A stretch of DNA of 64,000 nucleotides from NCBI GenBank assembly GCA_026745465.1, contig JACYXH010000039.1, positions 103,995 to 167,994 of the forward strand, in the 5' to 3' direction. Under the pieces are notes generated by a model. The model was not told the origin of the DNA, did no database searches, and was given only the letters and a program-made list of their open reading frames with translations. Source of the DNA: Lota lota (taxonomy: Eukaryota > Chordata > Actinopteri > Gadiformes > Lotidae). This document shows, piece by piece, positions 21,571 to 32,935 of the stretch (positions within the stretch are counted from its first letter, which is position 1; the number at the start of each line of letters is the position of its first letter). Made by a program: the position numbers and the translations under genes.

Positions 21571-21870
21571 TGTCTGTATTTCAGAGTCTACGTCACTGTA
21601 GTTAGGCGGCTACACAGTGTGTTTGTAAGAACTGTACAAAGTGAAAGCGAGAGACACATTATACTGCACAAGTTTTAGACTTGATGTGTATGGTATTGTT
21701 AATTTAGTCACAGGGTGACCCTTTTGATGAAGGTAAAGAGCGCAACTGAGAATTGTATTTGAGGACGAGAGAAGGGAAATCTTTTAGCCATTGGGGCTGA
21801 ATCGAGTGCAGACTGATTCAGAAACATAGCTAGACAGCCGGTGTTTGCAAGAGGAGGCAAAAGACGATAC

Positions 21871-22363
21871 TGTGGCAACCCGGCTCCAGAGCAGCGCCCC
21901 AGGCGGCTCAGGGGAGCAGTGGTAGACGGAGTTTACCACCGCTCTCCGGAGGATCGCACACCGGAGCTCATTACCGCTGATGGCACTCAGCAAAATGCGT
22001 AACACCTGCGACGGAGGAGGAGAAAACATGGATATATAAGCGACACTCTGCGTATCTTGAGAGGAGGGACAGCCAAATGAATGACCGTTGAGCGGGAGAC
22101 AAACACCGCTGAACCAGAACGCAGACGGAGGACTATCCCGCAACTAACCGGAGGGTCCACGGGAACCCCCGGCAACTGTTCCTGTCCAGCTTTGGAGAGG
22201 AGACGGAGAATATCGTCGCACAGTACTGAATAGTTATTTTGATGGTAGGCACGGCCTAACCTGATATATTTTGTGTAAATAAATACGCCTTTTTTTGGCT
22301 TAAACTGACCTCTACCTTGTGTTCACTGGGGGGACGACCATCTATACAAGCCGGGTTGCCACA
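21871..22363 (+). mobile_element. Solo LTR, 493 bp, with 4-bp target duplication
   Basis: It begins TGTGGCAACCCGG and ends CCGGGTTGCCACA, a perfect 13-bp inverted repeat with TG...CA ends. The flanks are ATAC at 21867-21870 and ATAC at 22364-22367. It contains a TATATAAG promoter-like box near 22033 and an AATAAATACGCC polyadenylation region near 22280. A related, 5'-truncated copy ends at 63266. Presumably left by recombination between the LTRs of a retroelement. Confidence 0.88.
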
Positions 22364-22754
22364 ATACCGTTTGGGTCATACAAAAAGCTGGTAACCCCTG
22401 GGTAGGGTGCCACAATGCAACTGAAAAAAGAAGCAGGGCCGACACGCTACCCCACAGACAAAATACCAGCCCCCTGAGCAGCTTCCTGTGTCAGTTTGAT
22501 GCAAAAATGTTGAAACACATCATTGAATGTACAAATGCAGAAGCTGCTAGAAATAATGCCTAACATTTGACTGAACTGATGCCAAACTGAAGGTATTTGT
22601 TGGCTTATAATATGCAAGAGGCATATTTAGTACAGGTAGCATGAAACTGGAGAAATTCTGGTCCACTCATTAAGGGCCACATTTTATTCATAGATACCAT
22701 ATATCTGCATTTTGATGACAATTATACAGAGCCTGCAGCCTCTACAGCATAGGT
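22364..22754. other. Unassigned sequence
   Basis: No recognisable element between the solo LTR and the second hAT. Confidence 0.4.
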
Positions 22755-25493
22755 CAGTAACAGGCGGACCGCGGTCCGGGTCCGGACCTAGAAGCCGTCC
22801 CATACGGACCCGGACCTACAGCCAAAATAGAAGGTTTTGAACTGACGGGGCGCTTCAATTTTAACCGGCGCAGCTTCTGTAGTCTTTACGGTAGTGGTTT
22901 AGCGGATGAGGAAACGTACAGACCAATTGCATGCGAGTTAAGCCATCCCACGTGATACTAATCGTTCCAGGCGGTAAACATTGCGACTCTGAAGACAGAT
23001 GAGAGAGTTAGAGGCAAGTTACACATGAAAAGACGGCAGAAAAGAAAAATAAAGCTAGCTATACAGGTAGAGAAAACAAAGGGAGGGAAGGGATATAACC
23101 GTTAGACGAGTGAGACGGAGAAAGGGAGATACAGACGAGTGAGACGGAGAAAGGGAGAGATACAGACGAGTGACGAGAGAAAGATAAGGAACAAATGGCG
23201 CTCTCCAAAAAAAGAAAAGTGGACAGTGAAAATAGAGCATTTAATCCAGAATGGACTGACTCATTTCTGTTCATACTTCCCACTGGGAGCACTAAACCAG
23301 TGTGTCTCATATGTTCAGAAACCGTAGCACTTATTAAAAGTGCCAAGGTGAAACGCCATTATGAGACAAAACATAAAGGTTTTGAACAAACATAGCCACT
23401 CAAATCTGAAGTGAGATCACAGAAAATAAGTAGTCTCAGAGCCCAATATGACCAGTCCACCAGGATCCTGAGCCACACATTCACTGCCCAACAACGTGGT
23501 CATGAGTGTTCCCTCAGAGTTGCTTGGATTTTGGGTCAACACAAAAAGCCATTTACTGATGGAGGGGTTGTCAAAGAATGCATGAGTGCAGTTGAAACAC
23601 TACTTGAGGGAAAACAAAAACAAGATCTTTGTGATAAAATAAAGCAAATACCCATGTCTGCCACAAAGAAAAGTGAAATGTTAACTCAGGATGTGCTAAC
23701 CCAGCTAGATGAAGCCATGCATAAGGCACCATGTGTAGGTTTAGCTGTGGATGAGTCCACTGACATATGTGACAATGCTCAGCTGTTAGTGTATGTCAGG
23801 TTTTTCAACATAGACCAGAAAGCGTTCTGTGAAGACCTGTTAGGTGTCACTCCCCTTCAGACCAGTACTAGAGGAGAATACATCTACCTGGCCATTAAGG
23901 AGATGTTAACAAAGAGAGGAATAGAGGCAAAACAAGTGGTTTCAGTAACCACAGATGGAGGCCCTGCTATGATAGGGAGATAGAAAGGAGCTGTAGCAAG
24001 ACTGAAAGAGGACAATCCTGAGCTCATAGCTTACCATTGCATCATTCATCAATCTGTCCTCTGCGCCTCCCTGTCAGATTAGCATGCTGAGGTGATGAAA
24101 AATGATCAATTTTCTCAGGGCATCCTCTTCCTACCAGCATCGCATGCTTAGGGAATTCCTCAGAGAAGTTGATACCAATGCTGATGATCTTTTGCTGCAC
24201 AACAATGTGAGGTGGCTCAGTAAAGGCAGGGTGTTAGAGCGCTTTTGGTCCATCAGGAGGGAAGTAGCAGCTTTCTTGGCAGAGCTTAGAAGTCAGAAAG
24301 CAACACAGTTTTCTCTATTTTTAGAAAATGAGAAACAGATGGATAATGTGGCCTTTTTGGTTGATGTCTCACATCTGAATGAACTGAATTTGAGGCTACA
24401 GGGCAAGGACAATTCAATTTGTGAACTGATGACAACTGTCTGCTCCTTTCAGAGGAAACTTGAGGTGTTCAAGGAAGACTTGCAAGGAGACTGTGCACAC
24501 TTCGCATCAGTGCAGGAACAGGTTCAGGGACAGAGAGATTTGTCTTCTTTTGTTGACTTTATTGATAAGATTATCGTAAACTTCAGCAACCGTTTTGACA
24601 GCTTCAGCTTTGGACAGCAGCTCACCATGTTCATTCAGAACCCATTTCTCATCACAGATGTCAGGGGGTTCTCAAAGGAAGTCACACAGCACTTTAAATG
24701 GGTAAATGGTGGGCCTCTCCAGTTGCAAATGGTTGACCTCGAAGCAGATGTGGCCCTGAAAGAGCAGTTTGTAAGAACTGACCCTTCCACTTTCTGGCTC
24801 CAAATGGTCTCAGGAAAGTAGCCCTGTACATCTTGACCATGTTTGGCAGCACATACAACTGCGAGGCAGCTTTCTCCACAATAAACATCATCAAAACTAA
24901 ATATCGTTCCAGGCTCACCAATGAGCACCTCCACATGTGTATGAGAATGGCGCTGACCCCATTCAAGCCCACATTTAAAATCCTGGCAGGACAAGCTAGA
25001 GCTAAATTCTCTAACTGAGCAAAAAAGTGGTTGAGTGGGATATAAGAGGGGAAGAAAGTGATGCAACTGTTCAATTGATAAGATGTGTTGAGATTTATTA
25101 TCTGTAAAATTGGTTGAGAATGTTGAGTCAAGATGTGAAACAGAAAAGGGAAATTCAAGCTTTTGCTCCCTTTATTTATATTTTTCTGAAGTTAAGCACT
25201 TTATTTTAACATGCACAATTTTCACATTTTATTCATTTTCTCTTATTTTACAATACATATACTGTATATTCAATTTTATGATATGTTGTCAAAATATTGT
25301 CAAAACGTTTTTGAATCGTACTGAATTCATTTGATTTGACAGTCAGGTATTGATTACATGCAGATGTTGATACAACTACTAAGCTACTTAAATATATATC
25401 ACACTAAATAGTTAGACATTATGATCTTCTGGACCTTTGCTCCAAGAATTTTTCTCTAACTGGACCTCTTAAAATTTTAGTTGAATACCCCTG
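22755..25493 (+). mobile_element. Second hAT transposon, decayed
   Basis: The 3' terminus reads ...GAATACCCCTG (end 25493), the inverted CAGGGGTATTC terminus of many hAT elements. The 5' end is near the GC-rich segment GGCGGACCGCGGTCC (22767) but no good matching terminus or 8-bp duplication was found, so the left limit is approximate. The interior is a broken transposase gene. Confidence 0.75.
23195..25018 (+). pseudogene. hAT transposase with three in-frame TAG codons and two frameshifts
   Basis: The N terminus (MALSKKRKVDSENRAFN) has a BED-type finger CLICSE...RHYETKH. The core shows LAVDESTDICDNAQLL and VSVTTDGGPAMIGR, then YHCIIHQSVLCA, NNVRWLSKGRVLERFW and, near the end, MFGSTYNCEAAFSTINIIKT of the dimerisation domain. 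Stops are TAG at 23393, 23981 and about 24078. Frameshifts are near 24098 and near 24810. It belongs to the same broad GTF2IRD2/ZBED-like hAT group as the intact copy at 1710-3530 but is clearly a different subfamily. It would give no functional enzyme. Confidence 0.9.
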
Positions 25494-27394
25494 GTCTAAA
25501 TCAAAGTAAAGTGCTATCAAAACCACTATAAACCCATTCGAATTGCATTCCTTATAATTTATTATTGTATGCCCTTTCCTTATTCCTTATTATTATCCTT
25601 ATTATGTACCTATACACTGTATACACATGCTTCTGCATTGCCAATGCCACTATTAAACGTTCTGTCCACTAGAGGGCATTCTACCAATACACATTTCTTT
25701 CTTGCCAAGTAAATAATAGGCACAAAAGGATATTATATTAACGTGTAAATATAATTAGCCGCGTTGTCCTTGGTGATAGAGAGCACTGACTCAAGACTCG
25801 CGTTGTAAGGTCCTTTTACATTGAACGCGATTGTTGGATGCGATAATAACATAACAAATCATTGAGTTTAAATGGACTGTACACATACAACGCGTTTTGC
25901 GAAAAGGCGACATTAATTGTATTCGCATCAAGGTCAATTTTTTTACGGCTCTTGTAGTGTCATAGTCACTATGGACACTACAAGTTGTAGGACATGGCGA
26001 AGGTAACAGCCTATTTACATTTCTCAACACAGTGTTCTTACTGCATCCATAGTGGTGAACTACAATCATAGACCTATAATTACCGGAATCTATTATATGT
26101 ATTTATCAATTATCTCAATAGCAGTCGGCGCTACAAGCCAATGTTTCCTTGCACTGCGGTACGTGAATATAGGTTGCATTTGTTAACATTAAGGTGTGCA
26201 GTTGTATCGCAACAGTTTACTTTTGGATACCAACTTTCTATGAAAAAGGTGATAGCCTATTTTAGTTATTGAACAGGGAAACTAACGTCTCCAAAACACA
26301 CCCACTTATCATAATCCCCCTCGTCTGCGAACAGCCATTCGTTACACTTTTTAACTCATGGAATAAAAATTAAAACTCCAGTATAATTGAATCCTCTACA
26401 TTTATAGGTTATTTTTGTGAAAAGACGGAGCATATGCGCGTCACTAGGCTATAAAGGTTTTGTATTCCATCCGTCTTTTCACCGGTGCAATTATGAATAT
26501 GCCACACATTCGCATCGCGGCTGATGTAAATAGTTTTTAACGTGCGTGTAGACAATATTGTTAATCAGGCATGACATGAGAAAAGCATTTTGTTTTCACA
26601 TGCGGGTAGGCCAAGGCGAGAAGGGTGAGATTCGCCTACGTTAGCATGCATTTAGGAGTTTTTGAGAACGATTTTGAGACATTTGGTCTACCGTCCCAGG
26701 TTTTTCTCCTTTTAGGGGCCTTGTCCTGTTATCTAACCTGCATCCCTACCTGCATAGTATGACACGCTAGAGCTTTTTCTCTTTGATATGCTCGTGTGCT
26801 CTCGCTCCGCAGTCATTTAAAGGGACTCTGATAGCAATGGCGTCAAGATAACGCAGCGTTATGTTTATTGCATACATTTTTGAACTATTCTTTTTATGTA
26901 TTGCATTTTATTTATTTAGTACTTTTCTTTGGGCCTGGTGGGGGTCCGCGCTGTACAATAATAGGGGAATCACTGACATGTTTTAAAATGAGTACTCTAA
27001 ATAATTACTTGAATTAATTATATGAAATCATTTAGGGTCAGATCAGGATTGTCTACAATTCAGATGGAATTTTATGCTCTGAGAGAGCTGCAGCATGGGG
27101 GGGGGTGCTAAAGGGAATGGCATTCTTATTGGTTGGGATTTGATTTGGGCGATCGAATATATTCTATGTATTGCGGCTTGTTCTTCACAGGATGTAGTAA
27201 TGACTATATTGTGAACATCTAGTACAAATTGTCACAGAATTATTTCAAGTCGCCGGCATGAGACTTCAATGAGGTTTCTTTTCTCTAACTCTCCGTGCTC
27301 TTTCCCTGTTCCCTGCTTCCCTCCAGATAGAAAGACACGTGCCCAAACGTCACACACTTATGGAAGGCAGAGCAGTTCAAGTTACACGTTTTTT
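25494..27394. other. Long stretch without recognisable genes
   Basis: About 1.9 kb of AT-rich intronic sequence. No exon with splice sites, no transposase or RT motif, no RNA gene. A short G run (27097-27106) is the only low-complexity feature. Confidence 0.45.
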
Positions 27395-27530
27395 AAGTGT
27401 GTGGGAGCCCACTGTTTCAGCTGGAATTAAAAACACTATGAGATATAACAAAATGTGTTTTGGGCTGAGAGTTCTAGAAAGGAGAGGGGCGTGTTATGAC
27501 CCACGGCAACTTTGTGATACTTTATTAGTG
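27395..27530 (+). repeat. Fragment of the R2 MITE family
   Basis: CCCACTGTTTCAGCTGGAATT, TTTTGGGCTGAGAGTTCTAG and GACCCACGGCAACTTTGTG blocks match 28165-28290. Truncated at both ends. Confidence 0.75.
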
Positions 27531-27535
27531 TTATG

Positions 27536-27708
27536 TGTACAGCAGAACAAGTGGACCCAAATGCAGGACATAGAACAGGCAGAGACTAATAAAGTGGCCA
27601 AGGAATTTATTTGGCAGACTAAGAGTTGTCAGGCAGGCAATGTTTGGCAACGGGGAGACAGGCAGACAGGCAGGCAGATGGTCAGGAAGGCAGGGGTTCG
27701 GCAACGGT

Positions 27709-27740
<32 letters not shown>

Positions 27741-27935
27741 ACTAGGCAACAAGCGGGTGGTCGGGAAGGCAGAGGTTCGGCAACGGTAGGCAGGCAGGCA
27801 GGCAGGGACTAGGGACAGGAACGGGAGCAGGAATCGGACTAGGAACAGGAACGGGAGCAGGAATCGGAGTAGGTACAGGAACAGGAACGGGAGCAGGAAC
27901 AAGAACTGGAACTGGGAAGAAGTGATCTAAAGGCG
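27536..27935. repeat. GGCA/AGGAAC minisatellite cluster
   Basis: Starts with CAGAACAAGTGGACCCAAATGC, a phrase repeated inverted at about 61430-61455. It continues with two roughly 78-bp units (from about 27687 and 27766) containing TTCGGCAACGGTAGGCAGGC and runs of GGCA, then an array of 18- to 30-bp units built from AGGAACGGGAGCAGG and AATCGGA. The frames through it give low-complexity peptides only. Confidence 0.85.
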
Positions 27936-28152
27936 GGGACGAAGATACAGACGAGTGTGGGGTAAACAGAGGGAGCACGAGGGGTAATGGAGGCAGGGTA
28001 TCACTAGGTGGCGGAATTGGATGGAACGGGAGAGGGTGTGAAAATTAGTACCGTTGTTGTGTATGAGCAATGTTGTAAATGTAATGTGCCACACAGTATG
28101 GTAGTATGGTATGGTAGTATGGCTTTATACTATAAGTGTCCGAGAAGCTTGA

Positions 28153-28762
28153 AGAGCCAGTGAACCCACTGTTTCAGCTGGAATTCGAACACTGTAGAAA
28201 ATACCTTTTGGGCTGAGAGTTCTAGAAAGGAGGGGGGCGTGTTATCTCCTTGGTTACGACCCACGCCAACTTTGTGATACTTATTTTAGTACCGTCGTTG
28301 TGTATTTTTAATGAGCGATGCTGTATATGAAATGTGCCACACACCGTAGCGTTATACAATGTCCGGAAAGCCTTACTCTCACTCGGACGTGGACATTAAA
28401 TACATCGCTGCTCAGACGGAGCTTCACCATCCACACACACCGTGGCGTTATACTATAAGTGTTCGAAAAGCTCAACTTTCTCTCGGATGCCACATTCAAC
28501 CACTGCCCAGACAGAGCTCCACACGTCCACAGAAACCGCGCCGCCAGTGTCCCTTAGTCGTGACGTCTGAGTGCCTCAGAAAATTCACTCTGGTGTCACG
28601 AAAAGAACACCACCTGCATTCGCAGCAGGGTGGAACGTTCGCATAGTGTTTTGAGGAGATTGGCAAAAACATAGGATTTCACCCCAGATGACTGTTGATG
28701 ATCATCTAAGACAAATTACCACATTTAAAACAACAAAAAACGGTTTTGGGATCACTGGCTCT
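28153..28762 (+). mobile_element. TTAA-flanked MITE (family R2), 610 bp
   Basis: Terminal inverted repeats are AGAGCCAGTGAACCCA at the left and its inverted form ending CACTGGCTCT at the right. TTAA directly follows the right end (28763-28766). The left flank is TTGA, probably a mutated TTAA; the 60526 copy has TTAA there. No transposase is encoded. TTAA duplications suggest mobilisation by a piggyBac or Kolobok-type transposase (inference). Confidence 0.75.
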
Positions 28763-29028
28763 TTAACCCTCTCAGACGCTGCAGACAACCATCTCGCCAC
28801 TTGTGTCCCTTGGTTGAGACGTCAAAGAGTCTACTAAAAGGTTCTTCGGCGTCAAGAAAAGACGTTACCTGCGTTCGATGCAGAGTGTAACGTTCACAAA
28901 CAGTTTGGCCTAGAATGGCAAAAACATAGGACTTTACTCTTGTTTTCTCTATACATTACGGTCTTATTTCAGTAACCATGATAAATTGGCATAGATGACT
29001 ATGTTGACATATAGATATATTATATATA

Positions 29029-30306
29029 AACTGCTCAAAAAAATAAAGGGAATAAATCCTAGATCTGAATGAATGAAATAATCTTATTAAAAACTTCTTT
29101 CTTTACATAGTTGAATGTGCTGACAACAAAATCACACAAAAATTATCAATGGAAATCAAATGTATCAACCCATGGAGGTCTGGATTTGGAGTCACACTCA
29201 AAATTAAAATGGAAAACCACACTACAGGCTGATCCAACTTTGATGTAATGCCCTTAAAACAAGTCAAAATGAGGCTCAGTAGTGTGTGTGGCCTCCACGT
29301 GCCTGTATGACCTCCCTACAACGCCTGGGCATGCTCCTGATGAGGTGGCGGATGGTCTCCTGAGGGATCTCCTCCCAGATCTGGACTAAAGCATCTGCCA
29401 ACTCCTGGACAGTCTGTGGTGCAACGTGGCGTTGGTGGATGGAGCGAGACATGATGTCCCAGATGTGCTCAATTGGATTCAGGTCTGGGGAACGGGCGGG
29501 CCAGTCCATAGCATCAATGCCTTCCTCTTGCAGGAACTGCTGACACACTCCAGCCACATGAGGTCTAGCATTGTCTTGCATTAGGAGGAACCCAGGGCCA
29601 ACCGCACCAGCATATGGTCTCACAAGGGGTCTGAGGATCTCATCTCGGTACCTAATGGCAGTCAGGCTACCTCTGGCGAGCACATGGAGGGCTGTGCGGC
29701 CCCCCAAAGAAATGCCACCCCACACCATGACTGACCCACCGCCAAACCGGTCATGCTGGAGGATGTTGCAGGAAGCAGAACGTTCTCCACGGCGTCTCCA
29801 GACTCTGTCACGTGTGTCACATGTGCTCAGTGTGAACCTGCTTTCATCTGTGAAGAGCACAGGGCGCCAGTGGTGAATTTGCCAATCTTGGTGTTCTCTG
29901 GCAAATGCCAAAGACACAGCAAACCTTCTTGCCACAGCTCGCATTGATGTGCCATCCTGGATGAGCTGCACTACCTGAGCCACTTGTGTGGGTTGTAGAC
30001 TCCGTCTCATGCTACCACTAGAGTGAAAGCACCGCCAGCATTCAAAAGTGACCAAAACATCAGCCAGGAAGCATAGGAACTGAGAAGTGGTCTGTGGTCA
30101 CCACCTGCAGAACCACTCCTTTATTGGGGGTGTCTTGCTAATTGCCTATAATTTCCACCTGTTGTCTATTCCATTTGCACAACAGCATGTGAAATTTATT
30201 GTCAATCAGTGTTGCTTCTTAAGTGGACAGTTTGATTTCACAGAAGTGTGATTGACTTGGAGTTACATTGTGTTGTTTAAGTGTTCCCTTTATTTTTTGA
30301 GCAGTG
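29029..30306 (-). mobile_element. Tc1/mariner DD34E element, copy 2, internally deleted
   Basis: Flanked by TA at 29027-29028 and 30307-30308, with ends AACTGCTCAAAAAAATAAAGG and ...TTTTTTGAGCAGTG. Size is 1278 bp against 1547 bp for copy 3, the difference being mainly a deletion inside the transposase. Nested in an R2 MITE. Confidence 0.93.
29276..30055 (-). CDS. Tc1 transposase with in-frame deletion of the DNA-binding/linker region
   Basis: The open frame of 259 aa (or about 244 from the internal MRRSLQPTQ start) joins RRFAVS directly to [10 protein letters not shown]. Relative to copy 1, this removes 97 codons: the second half of the paired DNA-binding domain, the RRRGGGRRR linker and the region up to the catalytic core. 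The catalytic motifs remain: [15 protein letters not shown] and [10 protein letters not shown] with 34 residues between the second Asp and the Glu. The reading frame is open to a normal C terminus. It cannot bind transposon ends properly, so it is unlikely to transpose, although a core-only protein could be translated. Confidence 0.85.
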   Translation of the reverse strand: MVTFECWRCFHSSGSMRRSLQPTQVAQVVQLIQDGTSMRAVARRFAVSLAFAREHQDWQIHHWRPVLFTDESRFTLSTCDTRDRVWRRRGERSASCNILQHDRFGGGSVMVWGGISLGGRTALHVLARGSLTAIRYRDEILRPLVRPYAGAVGPGFLLMQDNARPHVAGVCQQFLQEEGIDAMDWPARSPDLNPIEHIWDIMSRSIHQRHVAPQTVQELADALVQIWEEIPQETIRHLIRSMPRRCREVIQARGGHTHY

Positions 30307-30679
30307 TATTTCAACTTTTAAACGCAACAAAGTGTCAAACGGTTTTGTGTTCACTGGCTCGTTGACCTGCTTGGCTTTCTATACACACTTCCCCGCCTAT
30401 CTAGATCACTCTCCTGGGCAAGTGTCTTTGTATCTGGAGAAAAGCAGGGAAAAGGGAAAGTTCCCCAACAGAAATGGTATTTAGTACCAGTGGGAATATA
30501 GTTACATGTAGGGGTGTGCGGTATGATAAAATTAGATCGTGAACAATTAGAATATCTGCACAATCTGCCTTTACAGAGAGACATGGTATCGTGCTACAGT
30601 ACACATTCTTTCAGTTAAAGTTATATGGCTCTTACACGCATCAAAAGTTGTTTTCTCAGCCAAATCCTAATAAGGGTCA

Positions 30680-30860
30680 TTACCTTCAAATAAGGGTAAG
30701 GCTTCACGGACACCTATAGTATAACGCAACGGTGTGTGGCGCATTTAATATATTGCACCGCTTATTATAGTCCTCATATACAACGACGATACTAAAAAGC
30801 ATCACAAAGTTGCCGTAGGTCGTAACACGCCCCCTCCTTCCTACTCTCATACACTTAAAT
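30680..30860 (-). repeat. R2 MITE fragment, inverted
   Basis: Carries ACTATAGTATAACGC, ATACAACGACG and GTCGTAACACGCCCC, the reverse complements of blocks in 28080-28270. Confidence 0.7.
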
Positions 30861-30939
30861 GTTATGTAGGTAATCTTTTGAAACTATTGTTTCCCACAAC
30901 TGTCTATAGACGAGGCGCCATAATTAAAATAAAACATCT

Positions 30940-31150
30940 ATGAAATCTAACAGTTGTCGGTCTCTGCGGAGACGCAGATCTCCGTTCTGCCAAACTGCGC
31001 ACAGTATTCACATCAGATCATGACAAAACCTTAATCGATAAAGCGAATGTAGAAGTTTTGACTGTTTACACATTTTAAATACATGTGAATGATGCGTTTC
31101 AGTGTACTATAAAAAAAATTGGGCACTATTTAGTTTAGCAGAACAGCGCA
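30940..31150 (+). repeat. Interspersed repeat family D, copy 2
   Basis: Matches 14835-15020 (CACATCAGATCATGACAAAACC and surrounding blocks). Confidence 0.7.
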
Positions 31151-31991
31151 CAAAGACCACAATAATGCAATCTAAATCGAGGGCCGAGTCACTGTGGGTC
31201 TAGCTGTGTTAACTGCTGGAACCTGACCAGCTGTCGCCTCTCTTTTATGCCTGTGTTAGAGACTTTTCTTTCTTCACATTTTTTACCGTTGCGGAGCATT
31301 CCCACAACAAAGCTTTTGGTTGTAGATCTCTCATTAGATCCAACCTATAATATAACAGTAATTATTATTTTCTCTTACCCATGGCTAATAGCCAATGTAA
31401 GCCTAATGCATTGGATGTAGGCCTATTAGAATGTGCTGTAGGCAAGATCTATAGCATGATCTAAAAGCTATCGTTTATGTTATTTGTTAAAAATGGCATT
31501 GTCATGCGTCAGGAATTATTGCATGAAATGTAAGAATATCTGTTTCTAGTTGACTGCTCTCATACATGTGCTTTGAGCTTTTAGACCGCTGCTGCCTCAT
31601 TTCTGACCAGTCAGGGCATCTCTTCTCTGAGTGTATTTGGTAATCCATCTAGCCTGTCAGTCACATAAATCTAAGGCCATATATGTTTTTAATAAGGAAC
31701 TTTGTTTGGTTGTACTGTTTAGTAACTTGCGAAACATGACAAAAAATCATGATAAGATCTTGTATTGTGATCCTGACTGAAAAAAATCTTGATGATATTT
31801 TTGCAAGAATGTTTTAATGCGGACACATGTTGCAGGGACTACTATAATCATCAAACTGGTGTGATTGAAGGCATCAAAGGGTTAAATCAAGCATGAAGAG
31901 GAGATTTCCAAATATCTAGATATATATTGTGTTTCACGGTATAGCCTAAAAATATCACAATAATATTTATAGGCCGTATCGCCAAGCCCTA

Positions 31992-32530
31992 GTTGGGTTA
32001 TTGGAATATTAAGAGTGTAATCTAATTGACCTGATAAATTATTATTAAGGTTAACCTTTTATTCTTTGATTATGAGACCTGTGTTACACATATGGTTTAC
32101 ATATATAAACCATAGCTTATTAGATCATCATTAGGTACTATGGGTCCACCGATCATTTTTCTCATGGCCGGTACCGATTATTAGTGATCAAGGAGACAGA
32201 TAACTATTGTTTGGAACCAATATATATTTTCAGTAAAAATGTTAATCTTGGTGTCAAAGTTTAGAATAACACAAACTTCCACAAAGAACGTTGTTAAATA
32301 CGCCTTTAAGCTCATTTATTTTTATGGATCCATCTGCAATGAGGGTTTAGAGAAAGAGATGAAAGTGGGGCCACAGGCTGACATATGCTTAATGCATGAC
32401 GCTTCATTTATTACAGAAAAACCACTTTGAAAGCCTTTAGTTGGTTTACATTATTTAAATGATATATATAACGTGACAGAAGGCAACATGCCATTCAAAA
32501 CTAGGCTTTAATTATTAATGATTACTGTAA
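31992..32530. other. Unassigned sequence
   Basis: Includes a short segment resembling non-autonomous hAT sequence near 32140-32230 (CCGATTATTAGTGATCAAGG). No gene seen. Confidence 0.3.
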
Positions 32531-32935
32531 TGGCTAAGCCTACAAACTTAAAGCCACTGAGGGGCTGCTATAAGGACTTAAACATATAAACAAATAAACA
32601 GTCTATGGCTAGTGAACTAGCTGACGCGCTCTCTTTGAACTTACACTACTCCGTAGCCTACTGTGGAAATCACTGACTCCATTAGTCATCGTTGAGTTTT
32701 GATTGTGGTTTATTGATTTCAAAGCTTCTTTTCAATGTGCACGAAACCATGCACCATCAACAAAACATCCATGATCCCCTGAGCGTTGTGCACTGTATCA
32801 ATTTGTTGCGGTCTAAAACTGTTTGTGTTCCCTCCTTAACAGCACACCCTCGTTACCTGTTGCAAGGTTCCTACCTATATAGGATGCGCACATGCCTATC
32901 AGTGCCACCAGTGGACAATTTGTGTCCTACACCCA
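32531..32935. repeat. Second copy of the 420-bp repeat found at 11231-11655
   Basis: TAATGGCTAAGCCTAC, ACTAGCTGACGCGC, ATCACTGACTCCA(T/C)TAGTCAT and CAGTGCCACCAGTGGACAA blocks are shared with the earlier copy in the same order. Confidence 0.8.

Larger units (their letters stand above)
28767..30350 (+). mobile_element. Second R2 MITE copy, 5'-truncated, split by Tc1 copy 2
   Basis: The block from GTGTCCCTTGGTTGAGACGTC (28803) to ACTATGTTGACATATAGAT (29020) repeats the distal half of the preceding MITE. It resumes after the Tc1 with AAACGGTTTTGTGTTCACTGGCTCGTT (30333-30360). Adjacent copies share the TTAA-containing boundary. Confidence 0.65.
30509..31991 (+). mobile_element. Non-autonomous hAT-like element
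   Basis: Starts TAGGGGTGTGCGGTATGA and ends CCGTATCGCCAAGCCCTA, matching as an imperfect inverted repeat (TAGGG-TG-GCG-TA). No ORF of note. It contains an inverted fragment of the R2 MITE (about 30680-30860) and a family D copy. No clear 8-bp duplication was found, so the limits are provisional. Confidence 0.5.

Noticed and set aside
27531..27978. Proline/leucine-rich protein gene
   Set aside because: The frames are translations of GGCA and AGGAAC minisatellites with no start context or splice signals.
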